The notes: a model not told the origin generated them from the letters alone. DNA of 64,000 nucleotides from Lysobacterales bacterium (GCA_021648125.1 JAKITK010000003.1:1-64000), one strand, 5' to 3'; shown: positions 1 to 9,300, counted from the first letter of the stretch. Made by a program: numbers and translations.

Positions 1-2
1 AG

Positions 3-240
3 CAACTTGAAAGAAAGGTCCTCGGTATCATGAGAAAACTACAAGCCCTTCCGGCTCGGGTTAAGAGCTACTTTTTACATCCAGCAATTCAGTACGCTGC
101 ATAGGGTATTTGGATGCTAGGTTAATATTAACGGCACTCCTAGGCATGAATGGATACCAACAGATGAAGTTATTGCCGATAACGGTAGTGGTGTAGACCT
201 TGCTCTGCACGCGGCGCGTCAATGGCTGGAGGAACAGTAG
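3..240 (+). pseudogene. Degraded coding remnant at the left edge
   Basis: Two short open stretches lie in different frames. One enters from the left edge and stops at 102-104; its peptide includes MRKLQALPARVKSYF. The other spans 121-240, has an in-frame stop just before it (118-120), and ends HAARQWLEEQ. Both read like real protein C-terminal sequence, with charged amphipathic runs, but neither has a start codon inside the window and they are separated by stops in both frames. I do not recognise the family. It may be one gene broken by indels, or the end of an upstream gene followed by a relic. Confidence 0.3.
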
Positions 241-321
241 ATTATGCACCACGATCATGGTTAGGGATCTCAAGTCAACCGAACAACCGAGTGCCAGCCC
301 ACCTCACCCATTCAGAAAGGC

Positions 322-347
322 CCCGGATAACGCGACGCGTTTCCGGG
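322..347. repeat. Near-perfect 26-bp palindrome
   Basis: The arms cccgga/tccggg and aacgcg/cgcgtt are nested around a single central base, with one unpaired T on the left side. It lies in the non-coding stretch before the Sel1-like gene. No T-run follows on the plus strand, so it is not a standard terminator. It could be a protein-binding dyad or the end of a lost repeat. Confidence 0.55.
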
Positions 348-453
348 ATGAGATTGATTTGTAAATATTTCCGGGTTGACATTGCGGTTTTTCTAGCGTT
401 TCCAGTGCAATACATCAACGATGTATTTTTTCCACTGTTAATAGCATTACCCG

Positions 454-462
454 TGGTACAAT
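454..462 (+). promoter_or_regulatory. Possible extended -10 promoter
   Basis: TGGTACAAT fits an extended -10 (TGn plus TACAAT) 16 to 40 bases before the candidate starts of the next gene. No good -35 is visible at the expected distance. This is a weak call from sequence match only. Confidence 0.3.
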
Positions 463-477
463 CAAAAACAAATCAGG

Positions 478-1254
478 ATGTTAGATGTTATCTATATGTC
501 TATGTCTACTACTAATCAAAAAATCCCCTTTAAGCTACCTGTGTACATTGCTGTTGCAATATCTGTTGTGTCCCTAGTTTTTTACCTTGGGTTTTATCAG
601 AAAAGCACTCCCGTTAAAGTATATGCTGGTGAGCCTAGTGTGCCTGCCTTTAGTTTAGATAGCGCTAACCTAGGCGAAAGTAATAAAGATATTCGAGTAA
701 ACAAACCAGCTATTGAGAAAACAACGACAGAAATGGTTGTCTTGGATGAGGCTTCACCACAAAAATCTCATAATGAAAAAATAAGATTAGAGTGGCAGCG
801 CCAAGCGGGCTACTTGAGCGCTGAATTGGCCCTTTCGTATTACAAAATGCCCATAGAAGAGCTACGAGAGCTTGCTGAAAATGGAAATGCGGGAGCAGCC
901 CACAAGCTTGGTTTGCGACTTGCAAGACAGGGGGATTCTGAAGATAGCTTATATTTTTTTAAAGAGGCTGTTCTTGGCGGCTCACTTGCTGCTGCCCAAG
1001 ATCTATCATACGCCTATCTTGGGCCTGAAAGAACTTGGTTCGAGTACGACCCAATTCAAGGTTATGCTTGGAGAAGGGTCGCAGAGGCGATGGGTGCTAG
1101 TCCAAGCCTAAGCTTTGGCCCGGTACAGTTTGCCAATAGAGAGGATCATATTCTTGCCCTTCACTTATCTCACTTTACTATCAGGGAGCTTCAAATGACT
1201 CATTACGACCGATATGGAGTTCCATTGCCATACTATCCTCAGCCACATTTATAA
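478..1254 (+). CDS. Membrane-anchored Sel1/TPR-like protein of unknown function
   Basis: This 258-residue protein has one hydrophobic segment near the N-terminus (about residues 18-40, VYIAVAISVVSLVFYLGFY) and then a soluble region expected in the periplasm. Around residues 128-185 helical pairs contain GAAHKLGLRLARQG and SLAAAQDLSYAYLGP, which resemble Sel1-like repeats used in protein contacts. The start is uncertain: ATG at 478, 496 or 502 are all in frame, and the AGGA upstream sits too close to 478. It ends 20 bp before the next secreted-protein gene, so the two may be cotranscribed. No enzymatic motif is seen; the Sel1 assignment is tentative. Confidence 0.6.
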   Translation: MLDVIYMSMSTTNQKIPFKLPVYIAVAISVVSLVFYLGFYQKSTPVKVYAGEPSVPAFSLDSANLGESNKDIRVNKPAIEKTTTEMVVLDEASPQKSHNEKIRLEWQRQAGYLSAELALSYYKMPIEELRELAENGNAGAAHKLGLRLARQGDSEDSLYFFKEAVLGGSLAAAQDLSYAYLGPERTWFEYDPIQGYAWRRVAEAMGASPSLSFGPVQFANREDHILALHLSHFTIRELQMTHYDRYGVPLPYYPQPHL

Positions 1255-1274
1255 ATCGGAAGGACCCGCTCATC

Positions 1275-1864
1275 ATGAAAATTAAAATTCATTTACTAAC
1301 TATCGCTATACTTATATCCGCAAGTGTAGTAGACGAGGTGAAAGCTTCGTGTTCTATTAGTACCGTGAACTTTACGGTCGAGTTTGATACAACCATATTT
1401 TCTAGTCAAGCCTCCAGAGCAGCATTAGTCCAAGCCGGAATTTCGGCTTATGGAGCTACTCCGGAAGGGCTTGAAAACGCGAATGATGAGGTCATGTATA
1501 ATTTGCATACAGTAATGTAATATGTATTCGATGTGGTTACCGGGTATTGGCTACCAGGGGTGGGCCAATACAGAACGCCACAATTACACCAGGCACAAAA
1601 GGGTGTAACCAAGACTGGGACGAAGAAGCTCAAGAGTATGTTGATTCAAGAGTACCGAATTTGGTCACTGGTAGTGCCGAAGAGGCAAGTGTTTTTTATA
1701 CTGGTGAACTTGGTAGCTGTGGCGGATTAAATCTTTCGGTAATGCGTGAAACCAGACGAGGTAGGGCAAAAAGCTGTGCAAGCCAAGTCTGTAGTACTGT
1801 GACGTATACCTATCAGGTATGGGTTCCGGATCCGCTGGCGGGTACAAATGCTTGCATTTTCTAA
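1275..1864 (+). pseudogene. Cysteine-rich secreted protein, probably frameshifted
   Basis: A good ribosome site (GGAAGGA, 1258-1264) precedes ATG 1275. The first frame encodes a signal peptide (MKIKIHLLTIAILISASVV) and about 55 further residues, ending at a stop at 1518-1520. A second frame, open from 1502 to 1864, continues with cysteine-rich, exported-looking sequence (NVICIRCGYRV, GCNQDWDEEAQEY, SCASQVCSTVTY). The simplest reading is one exported protein of about 195 residues broken by a one-base indel near 1500-1517. No slippery heptamer suited to programmed frameshifting is visible there. Alternatively, the second half could be a separate gene starting at TTG 1547. Family not recognised. 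Confidence 0.5.
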
Positions 1865-1866
1865 GT

Positions 1867-1997
1867 GAAACCCGAGGACAGACGCTCAAGAGGAAACCCG
1901 AGGAAACCAGAGAAACTCGAGGAAGAAACCCGAGCAAGAAACCCGAGCAAGAAACCCGAGCAAGAAACCCGAGGGAAACCCGAGGACAGACGCTCAA
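1867..1997. repeat. Degenerate minisatellite with 23-bp flanking direct repeats
   Basis: The core has exact 13-bp tandem units (gcaagaaacccga) plus more diverged aaacccgag-based units. The array is bracketed by two identical 23-bp direct repeats at 1867-1889 and 1975-1997, which begin gaaacccgagga and end cgctcaa. It starts three bases after the stop of the broken secreted-protein gene. All frames through it are strongly compositionally biased, so I do not treat it as coding. Confidence 0.8.
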
Positions 1998-2099
1998 TAG
2001 AAGCATTCCCGATTTTGCCACGAGTAAAAATCAAAGATTTCCTACATGCGGGTGGGTTGATTTACCCAAAATTTGCTAGAATGGCGCTGGTAGTGCCAT

Positions 2100-2366
2100 T
2101 CAGGACAGGCGTATTTTAGAACATTGCTCTACAATTCCTTCAGCAAGCTGGGTTTGTAACCGCGCAACTACAAGTTTTTACAAATTTTCTGTGGAAATCG
2201 TTTTCGTTTTGGTCAACTGGTCGCGAATCGTTGTGGAGATTTTATCTGCTTCAGCAAAAGACAAGCCGGCATCGAGCAAGCTTCGCACCAGTATTCCCCG
2301 CAGGAAAGGTACTTTTTCATTCTGACGCTGGTTTATGACAATAGTTTTCAAATTGATTTCCGACAG
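2100..2366 (-). pseudogene. ATP-cone domain pseudogene (nonsense codon, lost start)
   Basis: Reading leftward from about 2366, the frame gives SEINLKTIVINQR, then VPFLRGILVRSLLDAGLSF, then TISTENL, a TAA stop (2178-2180), and KLVVARLQTQLAEGIVEQ in the same frame up to a final stop at 2100-2102. The pattern (VPFxRGILxRSLxxAG followed by an acidic helix) is that of an ATP-cone nucleotide-binding domain, as found at the N-terminus of 2-phosphoglycerate-kinase-like proteins. A CTG stands where ATG would be expected before SEINL. The in-frame stop and missing start argue for an inactivated gene. The kinase part expected downstream is absent. Confidence 0.6.
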
Positions 2367-2710
2367 CCAAAGTTAGAGTTCTAAAACCGCTGCAGAACCG
2401 CAATATCGAGCAAGAGTGATATCTTATCATCCTCCATATCATATGGTTAGGTATTCATGTGGGTTTTATCCCGGCCCATCATTTGTTTTTTTCATCGTAT
2501 CTTAAATCTGACATAATATATGTGCTACTAACACTTTGACAGATCTTTCTTGAAAGACGAGAGTTGCCGATACACAATACGATTCCCGTGATGTGGCTGC
2601 ACCACTGCAACCACTGAGCAAGTATTAAACCATTCGGTAGTGTAAGAGCTGCCACCGGAGGATAAACTTGCTACCGGGCTTTTTGCCCTGAAATTCTTTG
2701 GGCTGGGGAC
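2367..2710. other. Non-coding stretch before the cassette
   Basis: No convincing gene is seen on either strand. The region contains a small GGGC-TTTTT-GCCC hairpin near 2678-2690 and an isolated TTGACA near 2534 with no matching -10. It ends at the attC-like site. Confidence 0.5.
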
Positions 2711-2771
2711 GCATAACGCTTGAGGTAACGCGAGGCGCTTTTTGCGGTCGCTGTTAATTGACTTGTTAGGG
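2711..2771 (+). other. attC-like recombination site
   Basis: A 61-bp segment starts GCATAAC and ends GTTAGGG, matching the outer core boxes of integron attC sites (RYYYAAC...GTTRRRY) loosely. The arms fold on each other with interruptions: TAAC pairs at the outer box, an inner GGTAACG pairs with TGTTAATT, and GGCGC pairs with GCGGTCGC. Length and layout fit attC. No integrase gene lies in the window. The GTTAGGG box is the exact complement of CCCTAAC found just after the toxin gene (3349-3355), as expected for the two edges of one gene cassette. Confidence 0.55.
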
Positions 2772-2821
2772 TTTTACCACTATTATGTACGGAGTTACGG
2801 TACGACTTACAGGTAAGCGAG

Positions 2822-3094
2822 ATGAACAGTATAAGTGTAAACAAATTTAGAGACAATTTAAAAACCTTTGTGGAACAGGTGGTTACCCAACACTTGCCGC
2901 TAAAAATTACGCGAAGAAGTGGTGAGGACTTTGTTGTTTTAAGTGCTGAGGATTGGGAGCGTGAACAAGAAACATTATATGTTTTACAAAACAATGACTT
3001 AATGAAGCAGATTGCGGCCTCAGCTGCTACAAATGCAAAGGGCAAAGGATATAAACCTACAGCAGGGGAGCTAGATGAGATCACTGGTATTTGA
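2822..3094 (+). CDS. Phd/YefM-family antitoxin
   Basis: This 90-residue protein starts MNSISVNKFRDNLKTF and has the N-terminal DNA-binding fold typical of Phd/YefM antitoxins (SVNKFRDNL, LKITRRSGEDFVVLSAEDW). The C-terminal part (GYKPTAGELDEI) is the usual toxin-binding tail. It is expected to neutralise the toxin encoded next and to repress its own promoter. The stop overlaps the toxin start by 20 bp, which implies translational coupling. The pair lies between the attC-like site and a CCCTAAC box, so it probably arrived as a mobile cassette. Confidence 0.85.
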   Translation: MNSISVNKFRDNLKTFVEQVVTQHLPLKITRRSGEDFVVLSAEDWEREQETLYVLQNNDLMKQIAASAATNAKGKGYKPTAGELDEITGI

Positions 3095-3344
3095 AGGTAA
3101 TACCTGGGCTGCATATGAGGAACTTAGGCTAAAGGACAAAAAGCTACACAAGGTGCTTTGTCGTTTATTGAAAGAAATGCTCCGCGAGGATCCGCGCACT
3201 GGAACTGGAAAACCTGAGCCATTAAAACATAAGCTCTCTGGTTTGTGGTCTCGTCGCATAAGCCAGAAAGACCGCGTTATTTATAAGTACGATAAAGACT
3301 ACATTTATATCTTTGCCATTGGCGGACATTACAATCAATTTTAA
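3075..3344 (+). CDS. Txe/YoeB-family mRNA interferase toxin
   Basis: This 89-residue protein is the usual size for YoeB. It carries family motifs: W-A-A-Y-E-E-L near residue 12, GTGKPEPLKHKLSGLWSRRI, and a C-terminal DRVIYKY...GGHYNQF. The glutamate, arginine and histidine positions used by YoeB for ribosome-dependent mRNA cleavage appear to be present (E in GKPEPL, R in WSRRI, H in GGHYN). The start at 3075 lies inside the antitoxin gene. An intact frame argues for a functional pair. Confidence 0.88.
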   Translation: MRSLVFEGNTWAAYEELRLKDKKLHKVLCRLLKEMLREDPRTGTGKPEPLKHKLSGLWSRRISQKDRVIYKYDKDYIYIFAIGGHYNQF

Positions 3345-3348
3345 TTTG

Positions 3349-3355
3349 CCCTAAC
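3349..3355 (+). other. Cassette-edge core box (CCCTAAC)
   Basis: This 7-bp box lies 5 bp after the toxin stop and is the exact complement of GTTAGGG at 2765-2771. In integron cassettes the first core bases and the R'' box at the 3' side of the gene pair in this way. The rest of a second attC is not visible: the sequence runs directly into the 3' end of narI. The cassette may therefore be truncated here. Confidence 0.4.
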
Positions 3356-3376
3356 ATGGGAAGACTGAATACTGCA

Positions 3377-4048
3377 TTAACCACGCTTTCTAGCGATCTG
3401 ATAACCTTTCCTAAACAAATATTTAATCGGCGCACTCCAAACATGCACTAACCGGGTAAAAGGAAACACCAGGAAAATAGTCAAGCCCAAAAATATATGT
3501 AATTTAAAGATAATATGCTGCGAGACAATATATTCAGCAGCCCCTGGTCTGAAAGTTACAATGCGCTGCGCCCATTCTGCTAAAGCAACCATAGAGCTGC
3601 CATCCAGATGTTGCGCTGATACTGGTATGGTTAACAAACCTAAAACTAATTGCACAAACAGGATTAACAAAATCGATATATCCGCAAAGCTGCTGGTAGC
3701 TTTTACTCTCGGATTAGTAAGTCGTCGGTGGATTAATATAACCATACCGACAAAACATAACAGGCCAAACGCTCCGCCAGCCACCATGGCTATCATTTGT
3801 TTGGTACCTGCGCTGATAAATGGCTCATAAAACGAATGTGGCATTAACAAGCCAACCAAGTGCCCAAAAAATAATAAAATTATGCCGACATGAAACAAAT
3901 TACTGCCCAACCTCATGCCTTTTGAGCTGAGCATCTGGCTTGAACTGGCCTTCCAGGTGTACTGGTCACGGTCGTAACGGAATATGCTGCCAAGGAGGAA
4001 TACGGTAAGGGCTATATAGGGGTAAACGCCAAATAAAAATTCATTCAT
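3377..4048 (-). CDS. narI: Respiratory nitrate reductase gamma subunit (cytochrome b)
   Basis: This 223-residue membrane protein (E. coli NarI has 225) has five hydrophobic segments. It carries di-haem b and takes electrons from quinol for the NarGH catalytic dimer at the inner membrane. Candidate haem ligands are His53 and His63 (LFHVG, FGHLVG) and His184 and His202 (KLHIF, LVHVW), matching the family spacing. The start overlaps the narJ stop by 4 bp. It is the last gene of the leftward narK1-narK2-narGHJI operon. Confidence 0.96.
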   Translation of the reverse strand: MNEFLFGVYPYIALTVFLLGSIFRYDRDQYTWKASSSQMLSSKGMRLGSNLFHVGIILLFFGHLVGLLMPHSFYEPFISAGTKQMIAMVAGGAFGLLCFVGMVILIHRRLTNPRVKATSSFADISILLILFVQLVLGLLTIPVSAQHLDGSSMVALAEWAQRIVTFRPGAAEYIVSQHIIFKLHIFLGLTIFLVFPFTRLVHVWSAPIKYLFRKGYQIARKRG

Positions 4049-4761
4049 GATACAGCTCCTGACCTATTACTTGGCCTGTTTTCTGGTTTCTCTACAGTTT
4101 CAACAAGGTTGATTTTTATTTTCTGATTTAAATAATCTCTGGATTTAAAGGGGTTTTTCGCAAATGCCTCTGGCTCTACCCACTGTTTATCAATATCATC
4201 AAAACTAATTTCATCCTTTTCTTTAGCCACCATTTGTTTTATCTCTTTTTGGTTCACTTTGGCAGCGCTAAGCTCTAATAAGGCTGAGAAAACATATTGA
4301 TAATCATGTTGTTTTTTAGCCAAGCGCTCTTTTACCAAGACAATAACTTTTGCAGTATTAGCTAATAAGCTGGTGGCTTCTTTTAAATTCCCAGTTGCCA
4401 AGAACTCTAAAAAGACGGGCAAGTAATCGGGCAACTCAGATGTGCTAATCCCCAGGCCATTGGCGTTGTACATTTCCATTAAATCGACCATCGCCTGCCC
4501 TCTATCCCTGGACTCGCCATGGATATGCTCAAACAAGTGCAATGAGTGTGCAGGACCGCGATCGAAGATAGCGACATATTCTTCTTGTGCCGTGATTAAA
4601 TCCGAAGCCTGTATGCGCTCAACTAGTGCAAACAGTGATTTTAGGGATTTATTCGACAATAGCTTTTCTTCGCTGAGTATTTGTTTGCACTCATCGAGGT
4701 GATCAAACCACTCTTGCTCAGGGTAAGCTAGTAATAAACTTAAAACTTTAAATGTTTTCAT
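4045..4761 (-). CDS. narJ: Nitrate reductase molybdenum cofactor assembly chaperone
   Basis: This 238-residue protein belongs to the NarJ/TorD chaperone family, with the typical YVAIFDRGPAHSLHLFEHIHG segment around residues 63-83 (family motif YVxxFDxxxxxSLHLFEH). NarJ binds the NarG N-terminus and lets the Mo-bis-MGD cofactor insert before NarGH docks on NarI. It lies between narH (14-bp gap) and narI (4-bp overlap), the canonical place. The C-terminal tail is charged and probably flexible. Confidence 0.95.
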   Translation of the reverse strand: MKTFKVLSLLLAYPEQEWFDHLDECKQILSEEKLLSNKSLKSLFALVERIQASDLITAQEEYVAIFDRGPAHSLHLFEHIHGESRDRGQAMVDLMEMYNANGLGISTSELPDYLPVFLEFLATGNLKEATSLLANTAKVIVLVKERLAKKQHDYQYVFSALLELSAAKVNQKEIKQMVAKEKDEISFDDIDKQWVEPEAFAKNPFKSRDYLNQKIKINLVETVEKPENRPSNRSGAVS

Positions 4762-4775
4762 AACTTATCCTCTAT

Positions 4776-6359
4776 TTATCCTTTATCCAGCGTATTATCT
4801 TTCTGGCCTCTAACTTTGCCATCCATTGTGTTAGTTTGGCTGGAGTTATCAAATAGATTCGCCCTTGGTTTATCACCTTTACCACCGTGACAACCATTAC
4901 CAAATGAAAACCCACATGAACCCTTGTTCGCAAATGCCATTTCATTATCAAATGGCGTTTTTCCAGAGTATTCTCGGTGATTTGTTGGGATCACAAAGCG
5001 GTCCTCATAATTTGCCAGTGCAATACTTCTGTACATGTCATCCATCATATCTTCAGTTACGCCATGCTCTTCCAATAACGCCAGATCAGTGATTCCATCT
5101 ACCGTTTTACGCCGCATAAACTCACGCAGCAATATAATCAGCCGCAATGCCTTTTCTACCGGCTCTACCTGCCCTGCCGTCAGCATATTCGCCAAGTATT
5201 TAATGGGAATTCTCAACTCATCAGTTTTAGGAAAGATCCCACTGCTGCCAATTAAACCTTTCTGCATAGCTGTTTTTATTGGTGATAAAGGTGGTACATA
5301 CCAAACCATAGGTAAGGTGCGGTATTCAGGGTGCAGAGGGAAGGCAATTTTCCAATCCATGGCCATTTTATAAACAGGTGATTTCTTGGCGGCCTCCAGC
5401 CAGGACAAGGGAATACCATCAGCAAGTGCTTGTTTTTGTATTTTGGGGTCATGAGGATCCAGAAAAATATCTAGCTGGGATTGATACAGGTCTTCTTCAT
5501 CCTCACAACTGGCAGCTTCACCAATTTTATCTGCATCATATAACATCACCCCTAAATAACGGATACGCCCTACACAGGTTTCTGAACAAACGGTAGGGTC
5601 ACCGGCCTCAATTCTAGGATAACAAAAAGTGCATTTTTCTGACTTACCGCTTTCCCAGTTAAAATATATTTTCTTGTAGGGGCAGCCACTTATACACATC
5701 CGCCAGCCCCGGCACTTATCTTGGTCTATAAGCACAATGCCGTCTTCTTCTCGTTTGTAGATGGCGCCAGATGGACAAGTTGCCACACAGGATGGATTAA
5801 GACAGTGCTCACAAAGGCGGGGCAGATACATCATGAAAGTTTCTTCAAACTGCCCATAAATTTCTTTTTCTATATCAGAAAAATTATAGTCTTTGCTACG
5901 CTTGCTATACTCACCACCAAGAATTTCTTCCCAGTTTGGGCCTTTTTCAATCTTTTCCATCTTCTCGCCAGTTATCGCGGAATGCGCCCTGGCTGTAGGC
6001 GGGGTTTCTACTTCTGGTGAGTTTTGTAAATTTGCGTAGTCGAAAGTAAATGGCTCGTAATAGTCATCAATGCTTGGCAAATCAGGGTTGGCAAATATTT
6101 TACTAAGTACTTTTAACTTACCCCCCATTTTAGGCTTTATTTTGCCGTTTTTTAAACGCTCCCAACCGCCATTCCATTTCGCCTGATTTTCCCAGTCATC
6201 TGGGTAACCAATACCGGGTTTGCTTTCAACATTATTAAACCAGGCATACTCTACGCCTTCTCGAGAGGTCCAGACATTCTTGCAAGTTACCGAACAAGTA
6301 TGACAACCAATGCATTTATCTAGGTTGAGAACTTTGCCTATTTGCGCTCTAATTTTCAT
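4776..6359 (-). CDS. narH: Respiratory nitrate reductase beta subunit (Fe-S protein)
   Basis: This 527-residue electron-transfer subunit has four ferredoxin-type cysteine groups: CIGCHTCSVTCKNVW near residue 16, CEHCLNPSCVATCP, CRGWRMCISGCPYKK and CTFCYPR...CVGRIR. The Trp in CRGWRMC replaces a cysteine and gives the [3Fe-4S] centre known for NarH. It relays electrons from NarI haems to NarG on the cytoplasmic side. The start overlaps the narG stop by 4 bp. The C-terminus is longer and more polar than the core (EMAFANKGSCGFSFGNGCHGG), a feature common in the family. Confidence 0.97.
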   Translation of the reverse strand: MKIRAQIGKVLNLDKCIGCHTCSVTCKNVWTSREGVEYAWFNNVESKPGIGYPDDWENQAKWNGGWERLKNGKIKPKMGGKLKVLSKIFANPDLPSIDDYYEPFTFDYANLQNSPEVETPPTARAHSAITGEKMEKIEKGPNWEEILGGEYSKRSKDYNFSDIEKEIYGQFEETFMMYLPRLCEHCLNPSCVATCPSGAIYKREEDGIVLIDQDKCRGWRMCISGCPYKKIYFNWESGKSEKCTFCYPRIEAGDPTVCSETCVGRIRYLGVMLYDADKIGEAASCEDEEDLYQSQLDIFLDPHDPKIQKQALADGIPLSWLEAAKKSPVYKMAMDWKIAFPLHPEYRTLPMVWYVPPLSPIKTAMQKGLIGSSGIFPKTDELRIPIKYLANMLTAGQVEPVEKALRLIILLREFMRRKTVDGITDLALLEEHGVTEDMMDDMYRSIALANYEDRFVIPTNHREYSGKTPFDNEMAFANKGSCGFSFGNGCHGGKGDKPRANLFDNSSQTNTMDGKVRGQKDNTLDKG

Positions 6360-9300
6360 TTTGTGTACTCCGCAGCAGATTCATTCAGAGCTTTTTCCTT
6401 CCACTCTATTTCTTTCATTTTGCGAACAATCACGAACTCATCACGATTAGAGCCAACCGTACCGTAATAATTAAAGCCATAGGATAGTTGTGCATAACCA
6501 CCAACCATATGCGTTGGTTTTACCACAGCCCTAGTCACTGAGTTATGAATACCGCCGCGCATACCACTGGTTTCTGCAACAGGTGTATTGATGATTTTTT
6601 CCTGGGCGTGGTACATCATGCTCATGCCTTCTGGTACTCTTTGGGAAACAACCGCCCTTGCAGCTATTGCTCCATTCACATTGAATAATTCGATCCAGTC
6701 ATTATCTACAACATCCATCTTTCTGGCATCAATTTCACTGACCCATACTACTGGGCCACCACGCGACAATGTCAGCATCAGCAGGTTTTCGGAATAGGTT
6801 GAATGAATACCCCATTTTTGATGAGGGGTGATCCAGTTCAGTACCACTTCTTTATTGCCATTCGATTTCAATTTTTGAATAGGCGTAATGGTTCTGGTGT
6901 TTACCGGTGGTTTATACACACAGAAACCCTCACCAAAGTCGCGCAACCATTTATGGTCTTGATAAAAGTGTTGTCGGCCGGTTAATGTACGCCAGGGAAT
7001 CAGCTCATGAATATTGGTATAACAGGCGTTATAACTCACATGCTCGTCTTCTAGACCAGACCATGTTGGCGATGAGATTATCTTTCTTGGCTGAGCTTGT
7101 AGATCGCGAAAACGAATCTTTTCATCTTCTTTTGGCTTGGCCAAGTGCGTGTGATCCCGCCCGGTTAGCACACCCAAGGCTTGCCATGCTTTTACCGCTA
7201 CTTTGCCGTTAGTTTCTGGGGCCAAAGACAAAACCACTTCGCAGGCATCAATATCAGAATCGATCCTTGGTCTACCTTTTGATATACCCTCCGCTCTTAC
7301 AGTGCGATTCAATTTAGCCAATAATTCCACTTCCTCTTTGGTATCCCAGGAGATACCTTTGCCGCCATTGCCTGATTTTTCAAGCAAGGGCCCAAGTGAG
7401 GTGAATTTTTTATAGGTATTGGGGTAATCGCGCTCCACCTCTACCAGCAGCGGCATTGTTTGCCCTGGAATCATTTCGCACTCGCCTTTGTTCCACTCTT
7501 TTACATCTAAAGCCTGGGCTAGTTCTCCCGGCGTGTCGTGTAAAATTGGTACCGTCACTAGGTCTTTCTCAATCCCTAGGTGACCTTCACAAACCTCAGA
7601 AAACTTCTCTGCTAGGCCTTTGAATATTTCCCAATCGCTTTTTGACTCCCAGGCTGGGTCAACCGCCCGACTCAAAGGGTGTATAAATGGATGCATATCT
7701 GAGGTATTTAGATCATTTTTCTCATACCAAGTTGCGGTAGGCAAAACGATATCAGAATATAAACAAGTTGTAGACATACGAAAATCTAGGGTTACCACCA
7801 GATCCAGCTTGCCTTCAGGAGCAGTATCATGCCACTTAACTTCAGAGGGTAATTGTTCGCCAGTTTCTTCAATATCCTGGCTCATAACGGCGTTCTGTGT
7901 GCCCAATAAATGCCTGAGCATATACTCGTGCCCCTTACCACTGGAGCCAAGAATATTGGATCGCCAGATAAACATATTTCTGGGGAAATTCTTTGGATTA
8001 TCGGGGTCTTCGCAAGAAAAGGCTAAATCCTTAGATTTAAGTTGCTCAAGCACATATTCAATAGTGTTTTTACCCTGCTCTTTCGCCTGCTTTGATAGCT
8101 CCAATGGGTTCTGCTCAAATTGCGGCGCGGATGGTAGCCAGCCCATGCGTTCGGAGCGGACATTACAATCAATTAATGAGTAGTTGCTCCACTCTTTTTT
8201 ATCAGCCAAGGGTGATAGAATTTCATCAACACTTAACTTTTCATAACGCCATTGATTAGAGTGATTATAGAAAAACGAAGTTGAATTCATCTGCCGCGGA
8301 GGCTTCGACCAATCTAGACCAAAGGCAAGCGGTAACCAACCGGTTTGTGGGCGCAACTTCTCTTGCCCAACATAATGAGCCCAACCACCACCCGACTTAC
8401 CGATACAACCACACATCATCAGCATATTAATAATGCCGCGATAATTCATATCCATGTTGTACCAATGGTTGATAGCCGCGCCCAGAATCACCATAGATCT
8501 ACCCTGAGTTTTATTCGCATTATCGGCAAACTCTCTGGCTATCTGAATAACGGTATATTTATCTACTCCGGTAATTTGTTGTTGCCATGCTGGCGTATAA
8601 GGTTTGTCATCATCATAAGATTCAGCGCAATTGTCATCACCCAGTCCTTGATCTACACCGTAATTTGCCATCATTAAATCAAACACTGTGGCGACATATT
8701 TTTCGCCATCTTTGGTTTGTATTTTACGCACAGGAATTTTGTGTTTAATGATTTCTTCGTGGTTGGTGTGCTTGAATATTTCTTGATCATGCGCTTTTGA
8801 AGCAAAATATGGAAACGAAACTTCTAGCACTTCATCATGCTCATCCAGCAGTGACTTTAACGGTAAGATTTCTGAACCATCGGCAACATTCTTGTTTTCA
8901 AGATTCCATTTACCTTTAACCGAATTCCAGCGTGATCCCACCGTACCATTTGGAACTACCAACTTATTGCTGTGCTCATCAATCAATATAGATTGCCATT
9001 CAGCTTTTTCATCAGCATCCAGCCCGTCTATATCACTGGCGCGTAAGGTCCGACTTGCAACATATCCAGACTCATGCTCATCCAGACGAATCAGAAATGG
9101 CATGTCGGTATAAGTACGGCAGTATTCATCAAAGTACTTGCTGGGATTATCCCTATGAAACTCAGACAAAATCACATGGCCCATGGCCATTGCCAGAGCC
9201 GCATCTGTGCCCTGCCTAGCTGGTAACCACTGATCGCAAAGTTTTGCAACTTCAGAGTAATCCGGAGTAACTGCTACGGTTTTTGTGCCTTTATACCTTA

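Noticed and set aside
222-515. 97-codon open frame before the Sel1-like gene
   Set aside because: No ribosome site, a low-complexity tyrosine-rich tail that overlaps the next gene in another frame, and no recognisable domain.
1498-1520. Programmed -1 frameshift in the secreted-protein gene
   Set aside because: No X-XXY-YYZ slippery heptamer in the right phase and no strong downstream hairpin were found, so a simple indel is more likely.
1819-2119. Open frames of 80-90 codons through the cccgag repeat on both strands
   Set aside because: Their composition is set by the 13-bp repeat, no start signal is present, and the frames run across the pseudogene and spacer.
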